Positions 43,692 to 54,449 are shown, counted from the first letter of the stretch. The stretch: 64,000 bases of DNA from Paeniglutamicibacter sulfureus (GCF_039535115.1 NZ_BAAAWO010000001.1:2108001-2172000); one strand, 5' to 3'. A program made the numbers and translations. Notes: generated by a model from the sequence alone, not told the origin.

Positions 43692-44909
43692 CTAGGCCCA
43701 GAGCTTGGACAGGCCGGCCAGGGAGTTCCAGCCGAGGAAGAGCGTCAGCAGCCAGGTCACGACACCGACGATCAGCAGCCACTTGGGGTACGCGTAGCCT
43801 TGCAGCAAGTCGCGGCGGCGCCAGGCGGCATAGAGCAGGACCGCGAAGCCGACGGGAAGGATCAGGCCGTTGAAGGCCCCGGCGAAGATCAGCAGCGTCT
43901 GCGGCGCCTGGCCCAGGAACATGTAGATGACCGCACACACGGCGATGAAGGCGACGGTGAGCAGGTTGCGGGTGCGTTCCGGGGTGGTGGACTTGGTGAT
44001 GAAGGAAACCGAGGTGTACGCGGCTCCGATGACGCTGGTCAGGGCGGCGGCCCAGAGGATCACGCCGAAGGACCGCATGCCGATGTCGCCGGCGGCGATG
44101 CCGAAGGCCTCGGCGGCCTTGTTGTTCGTGGTCAGCACGGCTCCGCCGGCGACGACGCCGAGGATGGCCAGGAAGAGGAGAACGCGCATGATGCCGGTGA
44201 CGATGATGCTCAAGATGGAGGTCTTGGTGATGTCCTTGACGTTCTCGATGCCGGCGGCGCCGGAGTCAAGCATGCGGTGGGCACCGGCGTAGGTAATGTA
44301 GCCGCCCACGGTGCCGCCGATCAGGGTGGTGATGATCAGGAAGCTGATGTTCTCCGGAAGCACCGCGTTCTTCAGGGCCTCGCCCACCGGAGGTGCGGCG
44401 ACGATTGCCACATACAGCATCAACAGGATCATGATGGCGCCGAGCAGCACCACGATCTTGTCCAGGGCCATGCCCGCGCGCTTGGAGAGGAAGATCAGGA
44501 TCGCCACGGCGGCGGAAATGATGCCGCCGACCTTGGGGTCAAGCCCCATCATGGCGTTGAAGCCCAGGCCGGTTCCGGCAATGTTGCCGATATTGAAGAC
44601 CATGCCACCGATGAAGACCAGACCCGCCAGGACCCAGCCGATGCCGGGGAGGACCTTGTTGCCGAGTTCCTGGGCACGCAGGCCCGAAACGCCGATGATG
44701 CGCCACACGTTCAGCTGGACGGCGATGTCCACCAGGATGGAGACGACGATCGCGAAGGCGAAGGAAGCGCCGATCTGGACCGTGAATTCAGTGGTCTGGG
44801 TGATAAAGCCGGGCCCGATGGCGCTGGTTGCCATGAGGAACATGGCGCCCAGCATTGCGGTGCGCCTGGCTGAAGTGCTGAGCTTCGGTTTCGTGCTAGG
44901 AGTGGCCAT
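43692..44909 (-). CDS. NRAMP-related (YcsG-type) transporter
   Basis: A 405-residue, 11-12-helix transporter of the NRAMP superfamily as in Bacillus YcsG. Helix 1 carries SAIGPGFITQTTEFT; the canonical DPGN of metal NRAMPs is missing, which argues against metal transport. Partnership with YcsI and the oxoprolinase operator suggests uptake of 5-oxoproline or a related lactam (inference). The ATG at 44909 begins a basic N-terminus; 44921 and 44969 are other options. Two operators lie 67-101 bases upstream. Confidence 0.82.
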   Translation of the reverse strand: MATPSTKPKLSTSARRTAMLGAMFLMATSAIGPGFITQTTEFTVQIGASFAFAIVVSILVDIAVQLNVWRIIGVSGLRAQELGNKVLPGIGWVLAGLVFIGGMVFNIGNIAGTGLGFNAMMGLDPKVGGIISAAVAILIFLSKRAGMALDKIVVLLGAIMILLMLYVAIVAAPPVGEALKNAVLPENISFLIITTLIGGTVGGYITYAGAHRMLDSGAAGIENVKDITKTSILSIIVTGIMRVLLFLAILGVVAGGAVLTTNNKAAEAFGIAAGDIGMRSFGVILWAAALTSVIGAAYTSVSFITKSTTPERTRNLLTVAFIAVCAVIYMFLGQAPQTLLIFAGAFNGLILPVGFAVLLYAAWRRRDLLQGYAYPKWLLIVGVVTWLLTLFLGWNSLAGLSKLWA

Positions 44910-44961
44910 GATTCCATCCATCGGGTTGCGGGTGACTGCTGTCACAAGTGGGAGCGATGAG

Positions 44962-45010
44962 AAGTACACTACAGGTTGTTGAACAATCTTGACAAGAGGT
45001 TGTTCAACAA
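44962..45010 (-). promoter_or_regulatory. YcsG promoter with two GntR operators
   Basis: On the minus strand TTGTCA, an 18-base spacer and TAGTGT form a promoter. TTGTTGAACAA (44976-44986) lies in the spacer and TTGTTCAACAA (45000-45010) lies just upstream of the -35, with centres 24 bp apart. The pattern fits repression by the FadR-type GntR protein. Confidence 0.75.
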
Positions 45011-45136
45011 TTTATTTCGGCCCCCCTCCCCCGACGCCGGAGGGAACCCGCGGAAAGGACTCCCGACCCGCGCACGACAAGGCCCTCCCCGGCGCCGTGG
45101 TTCACCAGCGCCGGGAAGGGCCCAAACAGTCGCGGC

Positions 45137-45430
45137 TCAGGCGCCGTGTTCGTACGTGAGACAGTCCGCATTGTCCGCACCGGGCCCCACGCGCACCGAG
45201 TCCGCTGCACACATCAGGTGGTCATTGTGGGTGCATTCCATGCGCTGGCAGGCACCCACCGAGGCCAGGATCTTGGGCAGGCCGCCGTGCACGCCGGTGT
45301 CGATGAACGTCGCGCATTGCGCGTGGTCGGTATTTCCGCCGATGGTGATGCCGGAGGCCCCGCAATGGGTGTGGTCGTTGAACGAGCAATTGGATACGGA
45401 ACATTCGGTAACGGGCACGGTGACTGTCAT
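45137..45430 (-). CDS. DUF1540-family cysteine-rich protein
   Basis: A 97-residue protein with two DUF1540 repeats: CSVSNCSFNDHTHCGASG in the first half and CQRMECTHNDHLMCAAD in the second. Each has the CxxxxC-H-C arrangement that suggests a small metal- or redox-bound fold. Family members are found in Gram-positives; the role is unknown. GAGGAG precedes the ATG at 45430. It stands alone. Confidence 0.88.
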   Translation of the reverse strand: MTVTVPVTECSVSNCSFNDHTHCGASGITIGGNTDHAQCATFIDTGVHGGLPKILASVGACQRMECTHNDHLMCAADSVRVGPGADNADCLTYEHGA

Positions 45431-45663
45431 GATGCACTCCTCGAACCGGCGGTCTCGCGGATTTCGAACCGCTCTGGATACCACGGTAACCCCAAACCGC
45501 GCCCGGAAATTAGTGATGTTTATGGGCCCTAATCCGGCGGCTTGCTACCCACGGGTACAGGATTCCGGGCGCGCAATTCCGCGCGCGGAACATGCCCAAA
45601 TCCCGATCCCACACCACGCCCGCCGTGACGCGCGCCACGCGCGCGATGTCACCGCGGCTGTAG

Positions 45664-47130
<1,467 letters not shown>

Positions 47131-47137
47131 AGCCGGG

Positions 47138-47653
47138 CTACAGCCAGGGCACCGCGCCCTGGCTGTGCTCGAAGACCAGCGAGGTCTGCGTCGTGGCAAC
47201 CGCTGGGTTTGCCGAGAGGTTGTCGAGCACGAACTGGCGCACGTCCTTTGAGTCGCGCACCGCGACGTGGATCAGAAAGTCGTCGGCACCGCCCAGGAAG
47301 AAGAGCTGGGTGACCCCGGGCTTGGCGCGCATTTCCTCGGCAAAGCTCGACATCAGGTGGCGGGCGCCCGGGCGGATCTTCACGAAGATCAACGCCTCGA
47401 GCGCGTGGCCCAGGACCTCGGGATCGATTTCCAGGGTAAAGCGGCGGATGACCCCGGCAGAGCGCAGGGCGTTGAGCCGGGCCAGGCAGGTCGATGGCGC
47501 GATGCCCAGTTCCTCGGCGAGCGAGTTGTTGGTGCGGCGGGCGTTCTCCGTGAGCATGCGCAGCAGCCCGCGGTCGATGTCATCGAGCTCCACGGGGCCG
47601 GCCTCGCGGGGGTTCCTTGTCGTGATGGCCAAGTCTGTACCCAGCTTTCGCAA
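47138..47653 (-). CDS. Lrp/AsnC-family transcriptional regulator
   Basis: A 171-residue Lrp-type regulator. The winged helix begins at about 22 (LDDIDRGLLRMLTENARR), and the RAM domain covers 90-160 with the FFLGGADDFLIHVAV segment. The first 20 residues are an unusual extension; a later start at about V21 is possible. A 10-bp hairpin (47141-47165) lies at its 3' end between it and GuaB1. Ligand and targets are unknown. Confidence 0.9.
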   Translation of the reverse strand: MRKLGTDLAITTRNPREAGPVELDDIDRGLLRMLTENARRTNNSLAEELGIAPSTCLARLNALRSAGVIRRFTLEIDPEVLGHALEALIFVKIRPGARHLMSSFAEEMRAKPGVTQLFFLGGADDFLIHVAVRDSKDVRQFVLDNLSANPAVATTQTSLVFEHSQGAVPWL

Positions 47654-47726
47654 TGTTTCGTTGGTTTCCTGAATCCTACCGACGAATATTTGCCAAAGAC
47701 CTCAACACGCTGCAGGAAGCCCAAGA

Positions 47727-49079
47727 CTAGTCACCAATGTCGTCGTTGGGGTCGGTGTTGTCGCGGTCTTCCATTTCCGTGGTGCAGTCCTCGGGGAGAC
47801 CAATGCTTTCAACATCTTCCATGAGCCATCGGGTACCGTCCCACTCCATCGTGTAGTCCATGGTCCAGATCGAACATGCCTGGTCCATGGTTCCGGCAGG
47901 ACTGTGGAGAACCGGATCCTGGGCCGTCACCAGCCTGGCGCGAGCTGTCACGGTGTCATCGGCCCCCTTCACGTCATCAACCAGCAATCCAAGCCAATAC
48001 GAGGTTGAGATCCCATCCGACCATTCCGGAAGGCTTCCAATCCTGCCCAGGATGTTGCCCGTGAAGATCGAGTAGGCGGATTCGTAATTGCCGTTGTTAA
48101 TGGCTTGGCCGTGCGCCACCAGGCTCTGTGCAATGCCCGGAGCCTGGTCGTGGGACGAAAGGACTTCCGAGTAGACGGCGGTGCCGTCCGGAGCCGGTGC
48201 ATTCGCGCAGGATTTTAATGCCACCATTGTGCTGCGTTCTTTCCACTCCGTTACTGCAACAGAAATACGCGGAGCGATCACGGCATAGCCCCATCCGTTG
48301 ACCGGCGATCCATCCGCCGTCATCCGTACCCCGCTGACAAGCCCGACCACTTTCCCGTCCTTCGTAATCAAGGGGCCACCGGAATTTCCCGAATCCACGG
48401 ATGCGTCGATCCTGATCATGTTCTCAATGGGCCCCGATTCATAGCGTGCGGTCTGGTCCCCGGCCGACACGGAACCGATGGTGGCAGTGAATCCGCTGTT
48501 GGATTCCCTTTCGTCCTTCACTGTCAGGTTCTGCGGGAACCCCAGTGCCTGTATCTCGGTGCCGATTTCCGGGTCACCGTCAATGAATGAAAATTGGTGC
48601 CCTTCACTGGTCCGGGCAAGACGGACCAATGCAATATCCGACCTGTCGTTGGTTCCCAAGACCTGGCCGCTCACCAGCTCGTCGTCGACTCGCAACGTGA
48701 TTTCGGCGGCGTCCTTCACTACGTGTGCCGCTGTCACCACCAAATCGTCATCGATGAGGAATCCACTGCCCGCACCCTCGTTCTCGCATCGCGTGACCAG
48801 CAGGTGTGCCACCCCGGAGCGTGCGTCCTTGATGACGTCCGTCCATTCGGCGACCGGTTCCGTGCTCGATGCGGGGGCGGACGGCGCCTCTGAGCTCGGA
48901 GTCGGGTTCTCGACAGGGCTGGTGGTTACCGGGGATGATACCTGCGAAGGGACGGCGGGAGAAGTGTCCGTCGGCTCGGGCGAGGCATCAATCATGACGC
49001 AGGCGCTGAGCGAAACCCCCAGAAACACGGCCGTCAAGATTCTCGATGCGGACCGTAGGTTCTTATTACAAATCGCCAT
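47727..49079 (-). CDS. HtrA-like trypsin-family lipoprotein protease
   Basis: A 450-residue secreted lipoprotein. Lipobox LSAC gives C27, followed by a long Ser/Pro/Thr-rich stalk (30-75). The trypsin-like protease has H119 in TAAHV, D148 in RSDIAL and S233 in GNSGGPL. No PDZ domain follows; instead about 190 residues of unknown alpha/beta sequence end in an acidic tail. The ATG at 49079 has GGGAG seven bases upstream, so the 15-codon longer form is unlikely. Cell-surface protein quality control is probable. Confidence 0.87.
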   Translation of the reverse strand: MAICNKNLRSASRILTAVFLGVSLSACVMIDASPEPTDTSPAVPSQVSSPVTTSPVENPTPSSEAPSAPASSTEPVAEWTDVIKDARSGVAHLLVTRCENEGAGSGFLIDDDLVVTAAHVVKDAAEITLRVDDELVSGQVLGTNDRSDIALVRLARTSEGHQFSFIDGDPEIGTEIQALGFPQNLTVKDERESNSGFTATIGSVSAGDQTARYESGPIENMIRIDASVDSGNSGGPLITKDGKVVGLVSGVRMTADGSPVNGWGYAVIAPRISVAVTEWKERSTMVALKSCANAPAPDGTAVYSEVLSSHDQAPGIAQSLVAHGQAINNGNYESAYSIFTGNILGRIGSLPEWSDGISTSYWLGLLVDDVKGADDTVTARARLVTAQDPVLHSPAGTMDQACSIWTMDYTMEWDGTRWLMEDVESIGLPEDCTTEMEDRDNTDPNDDIGD

Positions 49080-49219
49080 TGCCAAGCTCCCCAAGAGACT
49101 CACACGCCGAACAACATTTTCCACAGACTAGTCAGGGATGGCACGAGTAGCCAGAGTGAACCCGGAACGATGGCGCAATCGTTATGTACTGCTCACGCCG
49201 CTGATCGACGATATTCGCC

Positions 49220-49672
49220 TCAGCTGTCGCGCCGGCGGTAGCGGATCCAGGCCAAGGTCGCGATGAGAAGGACCAGCGCCCCTGCAACGATCCACTGCCA
49301 TCCCAGGGCCAGCCACGCGTAGATCACCGCCATGCCAACGGTGGAATAGATGGTGGCCCAGATCAGGCACCCGACAATGACGGCCGGAAGGTAGCGCAGC
49401 ACCGGCATCCGGGCGACGCCGGCGCTGGCATTGACGGCGGTCTGGATGCCCACTGTCATGAAGGATAGCGGAATGGCAAACACGCCCCAACGCTGGATGA
49501 AGCGTTCGGCTCGCCGGTAGATTGGGCCGGTCAGCACATGCTGGAAGCGGGTGTGCTCCACCCCGGCGGCGATGCCTCGGCCAATCCAGTAAGTGGTGTT
49601 GGCCCGCGCCATGGCCAGCAAAAAGAGGAACGCGAAGGCCCAGCCAAACGGTGCGTCGCGTAACCATGCCAT
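49220..49672 (-). CDS. VTT/DedA-family small membrane protein
   Basis: A 150-residue protein with four hydrophobic segments. The DedA-like signature IQRWGVFAIPLSFMTVGIQTAVNAS carries the FxxRxxP-type loop in a weak form. It is shorter than a full DedA (about 200 residues). DedA proteins move undecaprenyl phosphate or other lipids across the membrane. The ATG at 49672 begins a short cytoplasmic tail; the upstream extension to 49816 lies in non-coding sequence. Confidence 0.75.
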   Translation of the reverse strand: MAWLRDAPFGWAFAFLFLLAMARANTTYWIGRGIAAGVEHTRFQHVLTGPIYRRAERFIQRWGVFAIPLSFMTVGIQTAVNASAGVARMPVLRYLPAVIVGCLIWATIYSTVGMAVIYAWLALGWQWIVAGALVLLIATLAWIRYRRRDS

Positions 49673-49754
49673 GGGTCCCAGCCTATCGGTGCTGCCGCCC
49701 GTTGTGCGGTTTTGGTGAGCCACCAGACACCGGCCGGCGCGGGCCGTGCGACGC

Positions 49755-51041
49755 CTAGGGTACCGAGCGGATGTTGCGCACCAGCAGGGCGCCGAAGATG
49801 CCAATGACCGCCGCAACGATGAACAAGGCCGTGTAACCGCCCAGCACCTTCACGGCGAAGAAGGCCAACGCCGGGGCGATGACCTGCGGCAGCGAGTTGG
49901 CCACATTGATCACGCCCATGTCCTTGCCACGGGATTTGGCCGAGGGCAGGACCTGGGTCAACAGCGCAAAATCGACAGCAAGGTAGGCGCCAAAACCAAG
50001 CCCCAGGACGGCGGCACCGATGAGCGCGCCGGCGAAGTTCTGCGACACCGCGATGATCAGGGCGGAGGAGGCCACGACGATCGAGGAGACGATCACGAAG
50101 ATCTTGCGCTTGCCGGACCTGTCGCTGATCGGACCCAGGAGCACGGCGCTGATGATGACCATGATCGCGTAGATGCCGGTCAGGATCAGCACTCCTCCGG
50201 CGGGGTCGGGGTACTTGACGACGTCAGTGAGGAAGAACAGCAGGTACACGATGGTCATCTGGTTGCCGGTGTTCATCATGAACCGGGTCAGCCAGGCCCA
50301 CCCGAAGTCCCGGTGGGTCATCGGGTTGATCCAGAAGCCCTTGGCGAAGTCCAGCAATTTGAAGGCGGGACGGAACTCGCGCGGCAGGGCAGGGTCGTTG
50401 GCACGCAGCACGTAGGGAATGACGGAGACGACCAGGGCTGCGGCGCAGATGATGTAGCCAACGGCGATATTCCCCGTGATCATGAAGCCCACCACGGCAC
50501 CCAGCAGGATGCCCACGGTTTGCCCCATGGCCGCCAGCCCGCCGATTCCGCCGCGCCGGCGTTCCGGCACGCGGTCCGGGATCGTGGCGGTGACCGCGGC
50601 ATAGGCGGAGTTGGCACCTGCCTGCAGGCCGCACCAACCCAACAGCATCAACCCGACGGTGGTGGCCCCGGAAAGCATCAACAGCGAGGCGGCACCCAGG
50701 ATGGCCCCGGCGAGAATCCAGGGCGAGCGACGCCCCATCTTGGAGACGGTGCGATCCGAGAGCGCCCCGAACAGCGGGTTGGCCACCAGCGCCACGGATG
50801 CGCCGCAGGCGGTGACCAGCGACAGGATGGCTTCCTTGGACCCGGCGTCGATGGCCGTGGCCTGCAACCCGAGCAACACGTTGATGGGGGCAAAGAAGAC
50901 AATGTTGATGCCGATGTTGATGGCGACAACCGAGGCTACCCAGCTGCGCTTGACGTTTACCGTTGGTGTGCGCAGGGCCTCGGGAAGTCCCGCCTCGCCT
51001 CCTCCGGGAAGCGTCGCGGGATCGTTGGGGTTATGCGTCAT
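49755..51041 (-). CDS. MFS transporter (SLC45/GPH-like)
   Basis: A 428-residue, 12-helix transporter. The opening FFAPINVLLGLQA and LFGALSDRTVSKMGRRSPWI segments resemble actinobacterial MFS sugar-cation symporters (SLC45/GPH-like). The N-terminal 25 residues are cytoplasmic. Its ATG directly follows the TAA of the 32-codon gene upstream (TAAATG), so translation of the two is coupled. Substrate is unknown; a glycoside is typical for the branch. Confidence 0.85.
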   Translation of the reverse strand: MTHNPNDPATLPGGGEAGLPEALRTPTVNVKRSWVASVVAINIGINIVFFAPINVLLGLQATAIDAGSKEAILSLVTACGASVALVANPLFGALSDRTVSKMGRRSPWILAGAILGAASLLMLSGATTVGLMLLGWCGLQAGANSAYAAVTATIPDRVPERRRGGIGGLAAMGQTVGILLGAVVGFMITGNIAVGYIICAAALVVSVIPYVLRANDPALPREFRPAFKLLDFAKGFWINPMTHRDFGWAWLTRFMMNTGNQMTIVYLLFFLTDVVKYPDPAGGVLILTGIYAIMVIISAVLLGPISDRSGKRKIFVIVSSIVVASSALIIAVSQNFAGALIGAAVLGLGFGAYLAVDFALLTQVLPSAKSRGKDMGVINVANSLPQVIAPALAFFAVKVLGGYTALFIVAAVIGIFGALLVRNIRSVP

Positions 51042-51140
51042 TTAGAGCACGCCAGAAAGCAGGCCGGCTCCGGTGCCGACGACCAGGGCGGCAATCAGCA
51101 GCCAAGTGATTACTTTTACGCGTTTGCGAATCGATTCCAT
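51042..51140 (-). CDS. 32-residue single-helix membrane peptide
   Basis: MESIRKRVKV is followed by one hydrophobic helix (ITWLLIAALVVGTGAGLL). The stop TAA directly abuts the ATG of the MFS gene. A basic cytoplasmic end and one helix are what small transporter partners look like. There is no ribosome-binding site; a TACGAT hexamer lies nine bases before the ATG and could be a -10 element, so translation may be leaderless or nearly so. Coding status is inferred from position and composition. Confidence 0.6.
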   Translation of the reverse strand: MESIRKRVKVITWLLIAALVVGTGAGLLSGVL

Positions 51141-51245
51141 AGTGCGTTTATCGTAGGCGAGATACACAGCGAATGTCCCGTTGGAGAAGACGCCATGGCG
51201 CAGTGTGTAACGTCTTTCATCCAATCGGCGGCTTAGGCTGGTGAC

Positions 51246-52079
51246 ATGAGCAAAACCGGTTCCGAGGCACCCCTGTGGGCACCGCGCCACAGCGGCTGGA
51301 AAATGGCGCACCATCTTCTGCCATCTTTTGTGTTGTTCGCCTTTCTGGCCGGCACCGGAATCTATGCCGCACTGCATGCCAGTCCCGTGTTGTCCACGGC
51401 ACTGATCGCCAGTGCCCTGGCGGTATTGCTCGGCGTGGCATCCGCCTACCGGCGCCCCACGGAGGATCACGCCGCGGGCACCGAGGCCGTTCTGACCAGC
51501 ACGGGGCCGCGCGCCGCCACGTGGTTCCCGATGTTCCGGACCTCGGCCCAATGGGCAGCCGTGGTGATGGGTCTGGCGGTGGTGATTTTGGTCGCCACCG
51601 TGGCACTGAGCGCCCGGCTGCTGATCCTCCAGGACTACGACCCGCTGGTCCTGATCATCTTGTTGGCGATTTTTCTGTTGGCCACCGGCGTATACGTGCT
51701 GAACCGCGGAATCCGGTTGGCCCGCATTGCGGCAGCGTCCCAGGAACCCGGTGTCTACCTCACCCGCAGCCGCATTGTGGTCCATGGATCGCGCGGCGCC
51801 AGGGAAATCTATTGGAACGATGTCGCCGGCATCGAGGCGGCCGATCCCGCACGGCACAAGCCCCTGGGCAAGCGCGGCCCGGCCTGGATCGTGGTACGCC
51901 AGGAGGCCGGGGAACAGGCACGGGCAGGAAAAGTGGTCATCCTGGTCCATGAACTCACGGCCAACCCGGACCAGCTCCTGCGCACCTTGGAGCATTACTG
52001 GGCCAATCCCGGAGACCGGGCCGAGCTGGGCACCGGGGCGGCCCTGGTGCGCGTGGCAACCTTGCGTCCGATTCCCTAG
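51246..52079 (+). CDS. Hypothetical membrane protein
   Basis: A 277-residue protein with four transmembrane segments: two at about 24-45 and 48-66, then two at 104-126 and 131-152. The C-terminal 120 residues are soluble and beta-rich (VYLTRSRIVVHGSRGAREIYW), resembling PH-like membrane-associated domains. I do not recognise a specific family. It is divergent from the small peptide/MFS pair. Confidence 0.7.
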   Translation: MSKTGSEAPLWAPRHSGWKMAHHLLPSFVLFAFLAGTGIYAALHASPVLSTALIASALAVLLGVASAYRRPTEDHAAGTEAVLTSTGPRAATWFPMFRTSAQWAAVVMGLAVVILVATVALSARLLILQDYDPLVLIILLAIFLLATGVYVLNRGIRLARIAAASQEPGVYLTRSRIVVHGSRGAREIYWNDVAGIEAADPARHKPLGKRGPAWIVVRQEAGEQARAGKVVILVHELTANPDQLLRTLEHYWANPGDRAELGTGAALVRVATLRPIP

Positions 52080-52087
52080 CAGGGGGG

Positions 52088-52450
52088 TCACGGGGCGTCG
52101 GTTCCCGGGAACAGGAGCACACGTCCGTCCCTGACCTCGACCTTGTGGGTGCGGGCATCGTTGAGCGCCGGCAGGCAAAGCACCTTGCCGTCCCGCAGGT
52201 CGAAGCGCGAGGAATGCAGCGGGCATTCGATCTCGTCCCCCTCGATCCACCCCTCGGACAGGGAAGCAACCTCGTGCGGGCACTCATCGTCCAGGGCGTA
52301 GTAATCCCCCGCCTCGGTGCGAAAGAGGCCGATGTCCTCCGGATACCCGCTGGTCTCTCCCGAAACCAGCACGGCAGTGCCCGGTTCCAGCATGTCCACC
52401 TCTCCCAGATCCACGGTGCGCGGGCTGTCTCCGGTGGGTTCGGTGTCCAT
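52088..52450 (-). CDS. Rieske [2Fe-2S] ferredoxin
   Basis: A 119-residue Rieske ferredoxin. The two cluster motifs are CPH (C57, H59) and CPLH (C76, H79), 19 residues apart as in dioxygenase ferredoxins. It would carry electrons from the reductase at 53-54 kb to a dioxygenase. No oxygenase component is next to it, so it may serve the one at 63 kb or another outside the window. The ATG at 52450 gives the usual short N-terminus. It resembles the 114-residue ferredoxin at 62.7 kb. Confidence 0.93.
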   Translation of the reverse strand: MDTEPTGDSPRTVDLGEVDMLEPGTAVLVSGETSGYPEDIGLFRTEAGDYYALDDECPHEVASLSEGWIEGDEIECPLHSSRFDLRDGKVLCLPALNDARTHKVEVRDGRVLLFPGTDAP

Positions 52451-52616
52451 CCTGGCTCTGCCTTCCTGCTGGCGGGGGGGCAAGCACCATCATGCCGTTG
52501 TCCCGCCTCCAGTCTGGCCCCGCCGCGGCACGGAGGCAAGGAAGAACCGAAGTGTGCCGACGGCGAACGGCTGATCTTGTATTCCATGCCCCGCGTCCAG
52601 TGGGTACTCTTGCGCC

Positions 52617-53174
52617 ATGAGACCCCTTAGGTACTCCATCAACGTCACCTTGGATGGGTGCTGCGATCATCGTGCGGGAGTCGTCGACGAGGATCTGCAT
52701 CGACATGCTGTTGAGAACCTCGTCCGGGCCGACGCCCTTCTCTTTGGCCGGGTGACCTACCAGATGATGGAGGAAGCGTGGCGGTCGCCGGGGGCTGCCG
52801 GGGTTGCGGAGGCGAGGCCCGCTTGGATGGAGCCCTTCGCCCGGACGATCGACGCGGCGAGGAAGTACGTCGTCTCGAGCACCCTGGAAAGCGTCGATTG
52901 GAACGCAGAGCTCGTGCGCGGGGACCTGGAAAAAGCCGTCCGACAGCTCAAGGCAGAGACCGGCCAGGGAATTTTCGTGGGCGGCATGAAGCTTCCATTG
53001 GCGCTGGCGGAGTTGGGGTTGATCGATGAGTACGAGTTCGTGGTGCATCCCCGGTTGACGGGCCACGGGCCAAAGTTGTTCGAGGGATTGTCCAGGCATA
53101 TCGATTTGCGACTCGTGAGCCGGCTGGAGTTCGCCTCGGGGGCGGTGGCCATGCGGTACGAGCCGAAAGGCTAG
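52617..53174 (+). CDS. RibD C-terminal/dihydrofolate-reductase-fold protein
   Basis: A 185-residue stand-alone member of the RibD C-terminal domain (dihydrofolate reductase-like) family. The N-terminal LRYSINVTLDGCCD and the LLFGRVTYQMM segments mark the fold, and the GGMKLPLALAELGLIDEY segment follows. It is likely to be an NADPH-dependent reductase, with substrate unknown. It interrupts the ferredoxin/reductase pair and is read on the opposite strand, so it was probably inserted between them. Confidence 0.88.
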   Translation: MRPLRYSINVTLDGCCDHRAGVVDEDLHRHAVENLVRADALLFGRVTYQMMEEAWRSPGAAGVAEARPAWMEPFARTIDAARKYVVSSTLESVDWNAELVRGDLEKAVRQLKAETGQGIFVGGMKLPLALAELGLIDEYEFVVHPRLTGHGPKLFEGLSRHIDLRLVSRLEFASGAVAMRYEPKG

Positions 53175-53237
53175 GCCACGGGTCCGGTCGCGGTCGGCGA
53201 ATGCCCCGCCTCCTCGCCCGGATCCTGGTGACCGTGC

Positions 53238-54449
53238 CTAACGTGCCAGCTTCTTCAGTTGAATTCCCGGATCGGCGAGCGCCGCGGCCTGGACGATGAT
53301 GCCCTTGTCGATGATGCGCCGCGCAGCCTTGATGGTCAGTCCCCCATCGATGGCCGCTGCCCCCAGCATCCGCCCGTCGGCCGCGATGCGGAAGGCGGCC
53401 ACGGGTTCCCCCTCGTTGATCCGCAGGATCGTGGTGCCCTCGGCGTTCATGTCCCCGACTCCCTCCACGTGGGTGCCGTGCCGGTCGGACCAGAACCAGG
53501 AGGCGCCGTGCACCGGCAGGTCCTGCTCCAGGATCGCCGCGGCGGCGGTGGCCCCGGTGTTCATGGCGTACTCCCAATGCTCACCGCGGCGCAGCAACGT
53601 TCCGTCGGGCCTCCGGGTACGGGCCATGTCCCCCACGGCGAATACGCTCGGGTGCGAGGTGCGCTGGTTTTCATCGACCAGCACCCCGTTGTCGGTTTCG
53701 AGTCCCGCGGCCTGCGCCAGCTCGGTGTTGGGGATGATGCCGATGCCCACCAGCACCTCATCGCACTCAACGACCCGGCCGTCAGCCAGCTCCAGCCGGT
53801 GACCGTCGGCAGTGCGCGCGATGCCCACGGGGGCGCCGTGGATGACGGTGATCCCGGCGTCGGCATGCATGGCGTGCAGCCGCCTGGCCAACTCGGGGCC
53901 GACCGCGGGAACCAGAGGCGGGTCCATGGGGTCAACGAGCGTGACCTCAGCGCCCAGCTGCCGGGCCGAGGAGGCGACCTCGGCACCGATGAGCCCGGCC
54001 CCGACGATGGCCAGCCGCGTCCCGGGGACGATCTTGGCCCGCAGCCTGTCTGCATCCGCGCGGTCGCGCAGCACCAACACGGAGTCCAGGTCCCCGCCCG
54101 GGATCGGGAGCGGGCGTGCGGAGCCGCCGGTGGCCAGGACCAGGCGGTCGGCATGCAGCGTGCGACCGTCCTCCAGTTCCACCCCCAGGGGCTCGAGTTC
54201 CAGGGCGCGCACCGTGCCCGGAAGAAGTTCCACCCGGTGTTCGGCGAACCATGAAGCGGGGGCCAGCTCGATGCCCGCGGCATCCTTATCCCCCAGCAGG
54301 TAGCCCTTGCTCAGGGGCGGACGGTCATAGGGGATCCCTGCCGGATCGATGATCTGTAACGTTCCGGCGTATCCGCGGACGCGCAGGTTCTGCGCCACGG
54401 TGAATCCGGCCAGGCCGCCTCCAACGATCAGGATGGATTCGATGTTCAT
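53238..54449 (-). CDS. FAD-dependent ferredoxin reductase
   Basis: A 403-residue flavoprotein of the dioxygenase ferredoxin-reductase class. It has GGGLAG in the N-terminal FAD site, the NAD-binding glycine motif VGAGLIGAEVASSA and the C-terminal FAD motif VFAVGDMA. The C-terminal reductase domain carries WFWSDRHGTHVEGVG. It is the same length as the 61.5-kb reductase (403 residues) and clearly a paralogue. Its partner is probably the Rieske ferredoxin at 52.1 kb. Confidence 0.92.
   Translation of the reverse strand: MNIESILIVGGGLAGFTVAQNLRVRGYAGTLQIIDPAGIPYDRPPLSKGYLLGDKDAAGIELAPASWFAEHRVELLPGTVRALELEPLGVELEDGRTLHADRLVLATGGSARPLPIPGGDLDSVLVLRDRADADRLRAKIVPGTRLAIVGAGLIGAEVASSARQLGAEVTLVDPMDPPLVPAVGPELARRLHAMHADAGITVIHGAPVGIARTADGHRLELADGRVVECDEVLVGIGIIPNTELAQAAGLETDNGVLVDENQRTSHPSVFAVGDMARTRRPDGTLLRRGEHWEYAMNTGATAAAAILEQDLPVHGASWFWSDRHGTHVEGVGDMNAEGTTILRINEGEPVAAFRIAADGRMLGAAAIDGGLTIKAARRIIDKGIIVQAAALADPGIQLKKLAR

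Noticed and set aside
44962..45010. Paired TTGTTSAACAA sites as a replication-origin iteron
   Set aside because: There are only two copies here and one at pxpA, they overlap promoter elements and no replication gene is near. An operator is the better reading.
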